This document shows, one piece after another, positions 1-9,900 of a stretch of DNA of 16,834 nucleotides (position 1 is the stretch's first letter; the number at the start of each line of letters is the position of its first letter). The DNA comes from QWOP01 sp003669605 (lineage in GTDB: Bacteria > Planctomycetota > Planctomycetia > Pirellulales > UBA1268). The notes below the pieces were generated by a model. It was not told the DNA's origin and ran no database searches. It worked only from the letters and a program-made list of their open reading frames with translations. Location of the stretch: NCBI GenBank assembly GCA_947481985.1, contig CANKIK010000103.1:1-16834 (forward strand), written 5' to 3'. The position numbers were made by a program, and so were the translations under genes.

Positions 1-1
1 C

Positions 2-3000
2 GCATGGCTCGCCGCCAACGCCTGGTCGACCACCAACGCCGGGCTCACCTACACCAAAAACGGCCGCTACGGCACCGCGACGCTGACGGTCGCCACCAAC
101 ATTCTCAGTTACGCCCTCAATAACTCGCTCGCTGCTACCCAACTCCTCAAGACCGGCCAGACTGTCACTGAGTCGATCCTCGTCCAGGTGACCGACAGCG
201 GCAACGCCAAGGCGCAGGCTGCTGCGGTCTTCTCGATCGCCGGCTCCAACGACGGCCCCTCCCTTACCGGTGCGGCTACCGTCTACCCCCAGGGCGACAA
301 CAACCAGCGCTACACCCTCTCGCCGGCGAGCTTGATCGCCGGATACACCGATCCAGAAGCAGATCCGCTGGTCGTGTCAGGCCTCACCGCGACGTCGCTC
401 GATGGCACTGTGGTGTTTGCCGTCACTGCCGATGCGACTGGCAATTATCTTCTTGATCCAGCCGGCTACATCGGAACGGCCGTCCTCAGCTACACCGTTT
501 CCGATGTTCCGGCAGTTGGTGTCGCCGGCTCGATTGCCGCTACCAACAACGTCAACTTTCTCTTCATCTCCCCGCCGACAGTCATCGTCACCGGGCCGAA
601 CCCCCCCGACATCATCGAAGATGGTGGGATCAACAACACCACCGTGGGCGTCCCGACCGCGGTCGCACAGATCACCAAGTCTGACCTCCAGACCACGGCG
701 ACCTACAACACCCCGTGGATGCTTGCCAATGGCTGGGTCGCCAGTGCGACCGGTTTCACGCATGCTGGCACCTATGGGTCGGCGGTGCTCGACGTGGCCC
801 TCGACACGCTCACCTACACCCTCAATAACGCGCTCCCCGCCACCGAGCGCCTCGGGGACGGCGATCTGGTCAGCGATCTCTTCAATATCCAGGTCACCGA
901 TGGAACCAACGTCACCAATGCATCGGCCGCGTTCCCGATCCTCGGGAGCAACGATGCCCCACGGCTGACCGGCACCGTGGCCAGCTTTGCCAATGGTGTC
1001 GAGGATGTGACATACACCTTCTCGATTGCCGGTCTGACCCAGGGCTACACCGATCCCGAGGCAGGAGCGATCAGCGCGCAGAACTTTGGCACCTCCTCCG
1101 GCACCTTCCTCGACCTCGGCAATGGCTTTGTGGCCCTCACGCCGGGAGCCAATTACAACGGCCCGATCACATTTTCCTACGATGTCGTCGATACGCAGGG
1201 AGCCGCCTATCCCACTGTGATCACGATCGTCTTCACCGCCGCGGCCGACGCCCCGGTCCCCAAGCGATTTGCTATCACCGTGAACGACCTGACCTTCCTC
1301 AACTCGCAAGCCAGCGTTCCGATCGTCACTGTTGTCCGTTACCTCACCAACGGCACCGGTATCTACGGTTACACCGATCCCAACACGAAACTCGTCGTCG
1401 AATTGGGCCAACTCGGCACCTTCGATCTTCTCACCTCGCCGTGGGCAGCATTCCTGCCGCAAGTCGTGACGCCAGCTGCCACGACCCCCGCCGGGCCTTC
1501 CGAGCCGTACGGCTTGCGGAATGTGCAGGGGCTTTTCAATAACATTAGCGGCCCGAAAGCAGCCGCTTGGGGAGCGGCCTTCACGCCGTTTGCCCGCAGT
1601 AGCAATGCCAACTACAGCAACTACATGACTGGCCCTGCGAACCTTGCCGCGCAGTACGCCAATCCCTTTGCAACGGTCAATGATTCCACGCCGCGCATGA
1701 TTTCCCAAACGGTCGATTCCTACGCGGCTCTTGAGCGGGTGGAGTTAGCCGCTCCGGGGACGATCACCGACCATAACATCTATCAGGTGACTGACGTCAC
1801 GACCGGCTTGCCAACCGTCGGCGGCTTTGATGCCGATGGCCTCCCCCTCGCCGGCGGCCTCTACTTCGTCGATGACTTCATCCGGAATCTCAATACGCTC
1901 GCTGGCGATCCGACACTCACCGGTTGGAGCGTCATCTTCGGCCAGTTCCTCGATCACGGCCTCGACTTTATCGGCAAGGGGGGCAACACGACCGCTGGAG
2001 TGAGCAGCAAGGTCTACATCCCTCTGGACCCCACCGATCCGCTCTATGACCCCGCCAACGGCGTCACCCGGCTCTCGATCTCGCGGGCTACAGTCAATAA
2101 CCCCCTAGCTGCCGGACGAGACGGCATGTTCCGGACTGCCGACGACATCATCAGCCCGGGTTACGACAACATCTACGGCACCGCCGACGACGTCAACGGC
2201 CCGACAAACCCTGATTACATCAACCACGTTTCCCCGTACATCGATCAGAGCCAGACCTACGGCTCGGAAGACAACACGACGAATCTTCTCCGCCAATGGG
2301 TGGTCGATCCGGTCAGCGGCAGATTTGTCCCCGGTATGTATCTCTTCGACGGTGCGACACTCGCCGCTCCCTATGACCGGCCCAACCCCGATGGCACTGT
2401 CACCTCCACCTCGAATACGCTCCCGACGCTCAATGAACTGCGGAAGCACATCATCACTACCGGCCGGGCCGACATCAGCTGGAACGATGTTGGAAACCTC
2501 CGCGCCCGCGATGCCGCCGGCCAGATTCTCGACCTCGATCCAGCCACGGCTGGTATCCAGCCCAAGTTGACCGATCACACCCTCATTGCCGATATGCTCC
2601 CAAGGCTCGATGCCGCGCATGTCTTGATCGATCCCCTCGCCGGTGTTCCTAATCACGTCGATCTGCTCGCCGGATTTGCCGGTATCCAGCGCCCTGCCAC
2701 CGGCAGCGTGCCCACTGCTAAGTATGTCAGTGATTACATCAACGTCGTCACCGGCACCCCCACCGCCACCGGCCTGCTCCCTGCCAATGGCGCGATTCTG
2801 GCGGAAATCCTCCTCCGTTCGGTGGGCGATCATTACGTCGCCGGCGACGGCCGAGTGAATGAGAACTTCGCTCTGACCTCGATCCATCACGTCTGGCATG
2901 AGAACCACAACTGGCAGATCGACAACACGATCCTCAGTATCGCCACCTCGCAAGCTGCTGATCCCACCAAGACCTTCGCCCATTCTTTCCAGGTGGCGAT

Positions 3001-6000
3001 CAACGGTGCCAACGGATTGCCACGCACCGACGCCTTGGGCAACTACGTGGATGCCACTGGCAAGATCTCCTGGAACCTGGAGAAGATGTTCCAGGTAGGC
3101 GTGTTCGTAAACCAAAATGAGTATCAACACGTCGCCATCGACCAGTACGCCCGCGGCCACTCGCCAAACGTCCCGCTGTTTGTGATGTACGACAGTGGGG
3201 TGAATGCCGACGTCACCCTTGACTATAGCCAGGTGGCGTTCCGCTTTGGCCACTCTGAGCTCCGCGAAGTGATCGATGCCCTCGATCCCAACGGCAGCCT
3301 GACTGCCGCCGTCACCCACTACTCGCTGGAGCAGGCGTTCCTCAATCCCGCCGGCTTTGCCACAGTCGGCCCCGCCGCGATCGCACACGGCATGAGCCGG
3401 CAGGCTGCCAGCGAGCTCGACGAATTTATCACCCCTGCCTTGCAGCAGAAGCTGCTCGGTCAACCGCAGGACTTGGCGGCGATCAACATTGCCCGGGCCC
3501 GCGACCTTGGCATGCCGACGCTCAACGACCTGCGGACGGCGCTCTCGGGCGGCATGGCTGCGGAGATCGCAAATCTTCAGGGCAAATTGCTCGCTGCCCA
3601 GGCCACGCACGCCGGAGTGGAGGATCCGAATCTCCGTCGCGCACTCGACAAGACGATCGCCCTCAGTGCTGGCCTCCAGCCCTACACCAGCTGGACTGAC
3701 TTTGCCAAGAACATTCAGAACGCTGATTCCATCAACAACTTTATCGCCGCCTACTCCTTCAATGGCGATATCACCAAGGCCGATGCGGTGGTCAAGATGG
3801 CCAAGGGTGCGATCTACACCGGCCTCTCGACGGCCGAGCAGGCCGCCATCGCCTCCCTGGGCTGGACCCCCGCCAATGCCGCTATCAACGCGTTGATGTT
3901 CATGGGCACCGGAACCACGGCCGACAAGGGCTTCAATAAGATTGATGCTTGGAACGGCGGCCTCGCCGAGAAGCATGTCTTCCTCGGTGAGCTTGGTTCG
4001 ACGTTCGACACCATCTTCTGCGACCAGATGACGCGGCTTATCAACGGCGACCGCGACTACTATTTCTGGCGTCTGCAGTTGGGTCTGCCGATCTTCACCG
4101 AGCTCAGCACTGCCACAACCACCGAGCAGTTCAAGGATGTGATCGAGAGGAATACCGGTGCCAAACATCTCAACGGCAACGTCATGTTCATGGCCGATAG
4201 TTATGTGGAAGTGGGCGAGAACCCCAACTCAATCGCCAGTGGAGCCGATCGCGACCATAAGTACGGTGATCTCGTCCAGGCCCAGAAGATCGGTGTCTTT
4301 TCTGACTTCGGCTTCTCCGAGATCCTCAACGGCGCTATCGTTAACCAAGGCGGCCTTAATTACATCATGGATAGCAGGCCCGATTTCGGCCTGAACCCCG
4401 ACGGCACCGCGGCTTGGGGCTTCAATTCCCACGAGGTTGTCGCCGGCACGCTGTATCCCGACTACATCGATCTCGGCGACGGTGACGACACCGGCTACGG
4501 CGATCTCGGCGATGACATCCTCCTTGGCAACGCCGGTGCCGATCACATCTACGGTGAGGGTGGCAACGACACCATCTACGGCGGAAGTCTTCCCGACTTC
4601 CTCGATGGTGGCCCCGGGAACGACATCATCCATGCCGGTGATGACGCGGACGTCAGCATTGGATCGGATGGCAACGACATTATCTTCGGTGAAGCAGGCG
4701 TCGATGAACTCGATGGCGGCGCGGGCGACGATTACTTGGATGGTGGCACCGACGTGGACACGCTCTTCGCCGGTGTTGGGCAGGATATTCTCTATGGCGG
4801 AGAGGGTCTGGACACGAACTACGGTGAGTGGGGCGATGATCGGATGTTTGGTGGGGCAGGCCCCGATCAATTGTTCGGTGGCTACGGCGACGACATCTTG
4901 AACGGCGGCACCGGCGGCCAGAGTCAAAACCTCAACGTCGATGAGGCCCTTGGCGAGTTTGGCTACAACCTCGTCTCCTTCAGCGATCTCAACGTGCCGC
5001 TCAACAAGGTGGCGGACCTCCACTTCCAAAACGTCAACATGGCTGTCAGCACGCCCTTCGGACAGCTGTGGGTGAACATCAACGGCGTCGAGGGAAGTGC
5101 ACTGCCTGATCAGATCGTCGGCGATGCCGGCAACAACTGGCTGATCGGTGGTGGTGACAACGACGTTATCTTTGGCGATGCAGGTGATGACGTCATCGTT
5201 CTTGACTCGATGCGTCTCGATACGCTGATCGGCACCTATAACGCTGCCGGTGTTCTCCAAGCCAATGGAGTCCTCGACGCGGTGCCCGCCGGTGACGGCA
5301 AGCACTTCCTCGACCTCCTCAAGTCGGTGCCGACGTTTACCCTCGGCCAAATCGCCGTGCTCGGCGGTGCCGGCGGCATTGTCTACAACACTCCGGTCGC
5401 CGGGACAGGCGACACCGTCTGCTACGCCGGTGGCCGGTGGAATTTCACGATTACTGCGGTCATGAATCCGACTGTTCCCACGCAGCAGATCGGTATCCGG
5501 GTGGTCGACAACACCGGAGTGGAGACCTCCGCGGTGGGCGACTTGATCATCGGAGCGGAGAACATCCTCTTCGGCTTTAACTTCACCGCCGCCAACGCTG
5601 CCTCTACCAGCGGCTATCTACCGTTGACTCCGACGGCGATTACCGCCCTCTTGGGAAACGCCTACCCAGTGGCTTCGATCGCTGGTGCAACTCTCAGCAC
5701 CTCGGTGGCTACGCTCGCTGGCTACGCCTCGGTCACCAGTGCGGCTCCTCTCGACACGACCGTCGGCGTGACTCTCCCTGCCAACACCTTGAGCTTCACG
5801 ATTCCCGCAGCCGCTGCAGCGACCCGCATCCTCGGTGCCACGTGGCAGTCGTATAACCCGACGACGCTGGTGTGGACCAACATCCCAGGCAGTACGGGCC
5901 TCACTTTCCGGCCGAGTGCTGCCAATGGCCTCGCGCAGGGAACCACGGTCCGCGCTGTGGCGGACTTCCTCACCGCCACCAACCAGATGCGGTATCTCTA

Positions 6001-6730
6001 TTCCAATGCTTCTGCACCGCTGGGACTCGAGGTGGTGGGAACGGCCGCCGCTGACACTCTTCTCGGCACGGCCTTCCAAGACGTGATCTACGCTGGTGCC
6101 GGCAACGACTCCCTCGATGGTCTCGCTGGGGCTGACTACATGGAAGGGGGTGCCGGTAACGACACCTACGCAGTCGATAACATCGGCGACGTGGTGGTGG
6201 AAGCTGCTGCTGGCGGGACTGACACGGTGTCGAGTGCGATCACCTATACGCTCGGTGCCAATGTCGAGAACCTGACCCTCGCTGGAGTTGCAGCCATCAA
6301 CGGCACCGGAAACGCGCTGGCCAACGTGCTGATCGCCAATACAGCCGTCAACACCCTGACCGGTGGTGCTCTGGCAGACACCTTCCGCTACCTCACCGTC
6401 GGCACGGGGAGTTTGTCGACGTCTACCGCGCTTGACACCATCACCGACTTCGTGATCGGGACCGATATTTTTGATTCGACGACAGCCCGGACCGCGGGCC
6501 AAATCCGCAGGGTGTTGAACGTGGCGGGGGCCTACTCGGCCACGACTCTGGCGGCCCAGTTCACCACGGCCAACTTCGCTGCCAACTCGGCCGCTCTGGT
6601 GACCTTCGCGGGCACAGCGAACGCGTTCTATCTGGTCATCAACGATGCCACTGCCGGATACACAGCCGGCACCGACTTCGTGATCCGCGTCAACTACACC
6701 GGAACGCTCGCTAACTTTGCGATTGCCTGA
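2..6730 (+). CDS. Giant secreted RTX heme peroxidase with VCBS/cadherin-like repeats (5' end outside window)
   Basis: The frame is open from base 2, so the gene starts upstream; the GTG at 188 is internal to a VCBS repeat and is not the real start. At least 2242 residues are visible. In order: the end of one VCBS repeat (to about 240), a cadherin-like repeat (about 240-560), a second VCBS repeat (about 600-960), another cadherin-like repeat (about 940-1255) and an animal-type heme peroxidase domain (about 1500-4200). Then follow 16 RTX nonapeptides (4475-4906), an RTX patch (about 5093-5210), a beta-rich stretch, a third RTX patch (6038-6178) and a C-terminus typical of type I secretion substrates. 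Peroxidase landmarks are FGQFLDHGLDF with distal Asp (1952-1954) and His (1955-1957), GDGRVNE with catalytic Arg (2852-2854) and Glu (2861-2863), and FRFGH with proximal His (3251-3253). These match the peroxidase-cyclooxygenase superfamily. Expected role: extracellular Ca-dependent peroxidase/haloperoxidase; substrate unknown. No type I exporter gene lies in the window. Confidence 0.9.
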   Translation, partial: AWLAANAWSTTNAGLTYTKNGRYGTATLTVATNILSYALNNSLAATQLLKTGQTVTESILVQVTDSGNAKAQAAAVFSIAGSNDGPSLTGAATVYPQGDNNQRYTLSPASLIAGYTDPEADPLVVSGLTATSLDGTVVFAVTADATGNYLLDPAGYIGTAVLSYTVSDVPAVGVAGSIAATNNVNFLFISPPTVIVTGPNPPDIIEDGGINNTTVGVPTAVAQITKSDLQTTATYNTPWMLANGWVASATGFTHAGTYGSAVLDVALDTLTYTLNNALPATERLGDGDLVSDLFNIQVTDGTNVTNASAAFPILGSNDAPRLTGTVASFANGVEDVTYTFSIAGLTQGYTDPEAGAISAQNFGTSSGTFLDLGNGFVALTPGANYNGPITFSYDVVDTQGAAYPTVITIVFTAAADAPVPKRFAITVNDLTFLNSQASVPIVTVVRYLTNGTGIYGYTDPNTKLVVELGQLGTFDLLTSPWAAFLPQVVTPAATTPAGPSEPYGLRNVQGLFNNISGPKAAAWGAAFTPFARSSNANYSNYMTGPANLAAQYANPFATVNDSTPRMISQTVDSYAALERVELAAPGTITDHNIYQVTDVTTGLPTVGGFDADGLPLAGGLYFVDDFIRNLNTLAGDPTLTGWSVIFGQFLDHGLDFIGKGGNTTAGVSSKVYIPLDPTDPLYDPANGVTRLSISRATVNNPLAAGRDGMFRTADDIISPGYDNIYGTADDVNGPTNPDYINHVSPYIDQSQTYGSEDNTTNLLRQWVVDPVSGRFVPGMYLFDGATLAAPYDRPNPDGTVTSTSNTLPTLNELRKHIITTGRADISWNDVGNLRARDAAGQILDLDPATAGIQPKLTDHTLIADMLPRLDAAHVLIDPLAGVPNHVDLLAGFAGIQRPATGSVPTAKYVSDYINVVTGTPTATGLLPANGAILAEILLRSVGDHYVAGDGRVNENFALTSIHHVWHENHNWQIDNTILSIATSQAADPTKTFAHSFQVAINGANGLPRTDALGNYVDATGKISWNLEKMFQVGVFVNQNEYQHVAIDQYARGHSPNVPLFVMYDSGVNADVTLDYSQVAFRFGHSELREVIDALDPNGSLTAAVTHYSLEQAFLNPAGFATVGPAAIAHGMSRQAASELDEFITPALQQKLLGQPQDLAAINIARARDLGMPTLNDLRTALSGGMAAEIANLQGKLLAAQATHAGVEDPNLRRALDKTIALSAGLQPYTSWTDFAKNIQNADSINNFIAAYSFNGDITKADAVVKMAKGAIYTGLSTAEQAAIASLGWTPANAAINALMFMGTGTTADKGFNKIDAWNGGLAEKHVFLGELGSTFDTIFCDQMTRLINGDRDYYFWRLQLGLPIFTELSTATTTEQFKDVIERNTGAKHLNGNVMFMADSYVEVGENPNSIASGADRDHKYGDLVQAQKIGVFSDFGFSEILNGAIVNQGGLNYIMDSRPDFGLNPDGTAAWGFNSHEVVAGTLYPDYIDLGDGDDTGYGDLGDDILLGNAGADHIYGEGGNDTIYGGSLPDFLDGGPGNDIIHAGDDADVSIGSDGNDIIFGEAGVDELDGGAGDDYLDGGTDVDTLFAGVGQDILYGGEGLDTNYGEWGDDRMFGGAGPDQLFGGYGDDILNGGTGGQSQNLNVDEALGEFGYNLVSFSDLNVPLNKVADLHFQNVNMAVSTPFGQLWVNINGVEGSALPDQIVGDAGNNWLIGGGDNDVIFGDAGDDVIVLDSMRLDTLIGTYNAAGVLQANGVLDAVPAGDGKHFLDLLKSVPTFTLGQIAVLGGAGGIVYNTPVAGTGDTVCYAGGRWNFTITAVMNPTVPTQQIGIRVVDNTGVETSAVGDLIIGAENILFGFNFTAANAASTSGYLPLTPTAITALLGNAYPVASIAGATLSTSVATLAGYASVTSAAPLDTTVGVTLPANTLSFTIPAAAAATRILGATWQSYNPTTLVWTNIPGSTGLTFRPSAANGLAQGTTVRAVADFLTATNQMRYLYSNASAPLGLEVVGTAAADTLLGTAFQDVIYAGAGNDSLDGLAGADYMEGGAGNDTYAVDNIGDVVVEAAAGGTDTVSSAITYTLGANVENLTLAGVAAINGTGNALANVLIANTAVNTLTGGALADTFRYLTVGTGSLSTSTALDTITDFVIGTDIFDSTTARTAGQIRRVLNVAGAYSATTLAAQFTTANFAANSAALVTFAGTANAFYLVINDATAGYTAGTDFVIRVNYTGTLANFAIA
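4475..4906 (+). repeat. RTX array: 16 contiguous calcium-binding nonapeptide repeats
   Basis: Sixteen consecutive 27-bp units encode GGxGxDxxx-type nonapeptides with no insertion between them, for example EGGNDTIYG, GAGDDYLDG and GYGDDILNG. In RTX proteins such repeats fold into a calcium-loaded parallel beta-roll after type I secretion. Several units are degenerate, with the first Gly or Asp replaced, as in GSLPDFLDG and GTDVDTLFA. The array follows the peroxidase domain directly and is followed by a non-RTX segment, then two shorter RTX patches (about 5093-5210 and 6038-6178). Confidence 0.93.
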
Positions 6731-6844
6731 TCGTTTCCGGCGTGATGCGTGGGCCGGGGCCCGTCCGTACCTTGACGGCGGGCCTGCAAAACGGTTTGCT
6801 GGGGGCTTTCCAAGACGCTTCGGCTTTTGCCGGCGGCTCACCTG

Positions 6845-6871
6845 CCGGCCCTTCCCCACTGGCGGGGCCGG
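6845..6871 (+). other. Weak GC-rich hairpin in the 180-bp gap before ileS
   Basis: CCGGCCC (6845-6851) pairs perfectly with GGGCCGG (6865-6871) across a 13-nt loop, about 40 nt before the ileS ATG. No T-run follows, so it is not a convincing intrinsic terminator of the peroxidase gene. It could be a leader structure of ileS or chance in GC-rich DNA. The rest of the gap (6731-6910) shows no T-box-like leader and no clear sigma-70 promoter. Confidence 0.25.
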
Positions 6872-6910
6872 GCGTGACTTGGATTCCAAAGAGCCTCAAG
6901 GCTTCCGCAT

Positions 6911-9900
6911 ATGTTTGATCCTGTCCGCGGCAAGCCTGATTTTCCGGCCAACGAAGCGGCCATCGGCCGGTTTTGGACAGAGGCCGGAATCGCGCAGAAG
7001 TCGCTTGAGCAGCGCCGCGGCGGCGAGCGTTTTGTCTTTTTCGAGGGCCCGCCGACAGCCAACGGGATGCCGCATCCCGGGCACTGCCTGACGCGGACCA
7101 TCAAAGACCTCTATCCCCGCTACCGGACGATGCGCGGCCAGTTCTGCCAGCGGAAAGGGGGCTGGGACACGCACGGCCTGCCGGTCGAGGTGGAGGTCTG
7201 CAAGAGCCTCGGCATCCACTCCAAGGCCCAGATCGAGGAGTATGGCGTCGAGCCCTTCATCCACCGCTGCCAGGAGTCGGTGTGGCGGTATATGAAGGAA
7301 TGGGAATCGATCACCGAGCGAATCGGTTTTTGGATCGACCTCTCCGAAGCCTACGTCACCTACCACCGCTCCTACGTGGAGAGCGTCTGGTGGGCGCTTG
7401 CCAATCTCTTCGACCGCGGCCTGCTCTATCAGGGGCACAAGATCGTCTGGTGGTGGCCCCAGGGGGGGACCGCGCTGTCCAGCGGTGAAGTTGGTCAGGG
7501 CTACCGGGAAGTGGCCGATCCGAGCGTCTACGTCGGCTTCCCGCTCCTTGACGACTCTGGCAGGCCGACCAACCGTAGCCTCGTCGCCTGGACGACGACG
7601 CCTTGGACGCTCCCTTCCAACCAGTTTGCCGCCGTTCGCTCCGATCTCGACTACGTCGTCCTCCGCGAGGCCACTGCCGACGGCGGGGAAGTGGAGGGGG
7701 CCGTGGAGTACATCGTCGCCGAGCCTCTTGCCGCGGGGCTGGGAGAGAAACTGAAGAAATCGTTCGCAACCGTCGAGAGGCTCACGGGGGGCGACCTGGT
7801 GGGAAGAAGCTACCTTCCCCCCTTCGACACCTACCGGCCAACTGGCGCCCCGCAGCAGTCGCCGCTGGTTGGCGGTGGCCAGTCCGCTGCCGCCTGGCGC
7901 GTGGTCGCTGCCGACTTCGTGACCACCGACAGCGGCACCGGCATCGTCCACATCGCCCCCGCCTTTGGTGAGGTTGACTACGGCGTGCTCATGGCCGAGC
8001 AGCCGCGCTTCGAATCTGCTGGGCCACTGCTCCTCAACTGCGTCGCCCCCGATGGCACGTTCACCGATGCCTTCCCTGTGGGGAGCGGACGATTCGTGAA
8101 GGACTGCGATCGGGACATCATCCGCGATCTCCGCGGCCGCGGGCTCCTTGTCCATCAGGAGCAGGTGGTCCACGACTACCCCTTCTGCTGGCGGGCCGAG
8201 AGCGATCCGCTCATCCAGTATCCGCGGGCGAGTTGGTTTATCCGCACCAGCCAATTCCGCGAGGCGATGCTCGCCAACAACGCCCGCATCGACTGGCTCC
8301 CGGAGCACATCAAAGAGGGGCGCTTTGGCAATTTCCTGGAATCGAACGTCGACTGGGCGCTCTCCCGCGAACGCTACTGGGGGACACCCCTGCCGATCTG
8401 GGTCTGCGAATCGACTGGGCAAGCCGAGGCTCTCCCCTCCTACGACAGCCTCCTGGCGAAGCCTGGAATAGCCGGCACCGACGTCTTCGACCGCGCCCGG
8501 GCGGCGAAGCCCGACCTCTCCGAGGATCTCCGCGTCCACAAGCCCTACATTGACGCTGTCACCTACGACTCGCCGTTTGCCCCCGGCGCGCGGATGCGAC
8601 GCGTTTCGGAGGTCATCGACTGCTGGTTTGACTCTGGCGCCATGCCGTTTGCGCAGTGGGGCTGGCCCCACGCCGGCCAGGAGAACTTCGCCGCGCAGTT
8701 TCCCGCCGACTTTATCTCGGAGGCGATCGACCAGACCCGCGGTTGGTTCTACAGCCAGTTGGCAATCAGCACGCTCCTCTTCGGTGGCGAGGGCCCCGGG
8801 CTCCTGCCCGGCAACGCCACCGCACCACCGGCTGCGTATCCGCATCCCTTCCGCACCTGCATCGTGCTTGGCCACATGCTCGGCGAAGATGGCCAGAAGA
8901 TGAGCAAGAGCAAGCGGAACTACAAAGAGCCGGGGGCGATCTTTGACACCCTCGGGGCCGACGCGCTCCGCTGGTTTTTCCTCGCCGCCCAACCCCCCTG
9001 GACGACGATCCGCTACAGCGAGCGGGCGATCCGGGAGAGCGTGCCGGAATTTCTGCTCAGGCTTTGGAACGTCTATTCGTTCTTCGTGATCTATGCCAAT
9101 CTTGATGGCTTCGATCCGGCCAGCCTCCTCGACGCGCCGGGGAGCCTCAATCACGCCGATCTGGGCACGGCCCGCGGATGGCGGCCGGTGCCGCAGCGGA
9201 GCGAACTCGACCGCTGGATGCTGGCTGAAGTCAGCGCCACAGCCAGCGGCGTCGTTGAACGGATGGACGCCTTCGATCACTTCGGTGCGGCAGGGCTGAT
9301 TTCTTCGCTCGTCGATGCCTTGAGCAACTGGTTTGTGCGCCGCAGCCGCGACCGCTTCTGGGCGCAGGGGCGTGCCGACAGCCCGCAGAGCAACCCTGAG
9401 AAGCTCGATGCCTATTGGACGCTCTACGAGACGCTTCTGGCTGTCGCCAGGCTGTCTGCGCCGTTTGTCCCATTTGTCACCGAGACGATCTGGCAGAACC
9501 TCGCCGTCGGTCCGTTTGGCAGTGCCGTTCCCGAGAGCGTCCATCTCACCGACTTTCCTACCGGCGTCGCTACCCTACTCGACGACGACCTTGTCCGGCG
9601 GATGACGCTCGTCCGCGATGTGGCGTCGCTCGGCCGCGCCGCCCGTGCCAGCGAAAAATTGAAGGTCCGGCAGCCGCTGGCGAAAGTCGAAGTCATCCTC
9701 GCCGATGCCTCTGCGGAAGATGCTGCCTGGCTGGCAGCACACGGCGAACTTGTCTGCGACGAGCTCAACGTCAAGCAGTTTGAGATCTGCCGCGATCCCG
9801 ACCGCTACATCACGCGGAGCATTCTCCCCGATCTCAAGAAACTCGGGCCGCGGCTGGGAAAACTCCTCCCGCAGGCCCGCGACATGCTCGCCAAGGCCGA

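Noticed and set aside
188..190. GTG at 188 as the start of the peroxidase gene
   Set aside because: The same frame is open to the window edge and encodes the first part of a VCBS repeat, so this GTG is an internal valine.
2105..4168. Long minus-strand open frame (687 codons) opposite the peroxidase domain
   Set aside because: It is antisense to well-conserved peroxidase motifs, has no recognisable domain and is Gly/Val/Asp/Ile-rich as expected for a shadow of high-GC coding sequence.
6731..6910. T-box riboswitch upstream of ileS
   Set aside because: The 180-bp gap is short, no T-box-like conserved sequence is visible and the only hairpin lacks a terminator T-run.
6896..9544. Long minus-strand open frame (882 codons) opposite ileS
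   Set aside because: The plus strand carries HIGH, KMSKS and editing motifs in the correct order; the antisense frame has none and is a GC-driven shadow.
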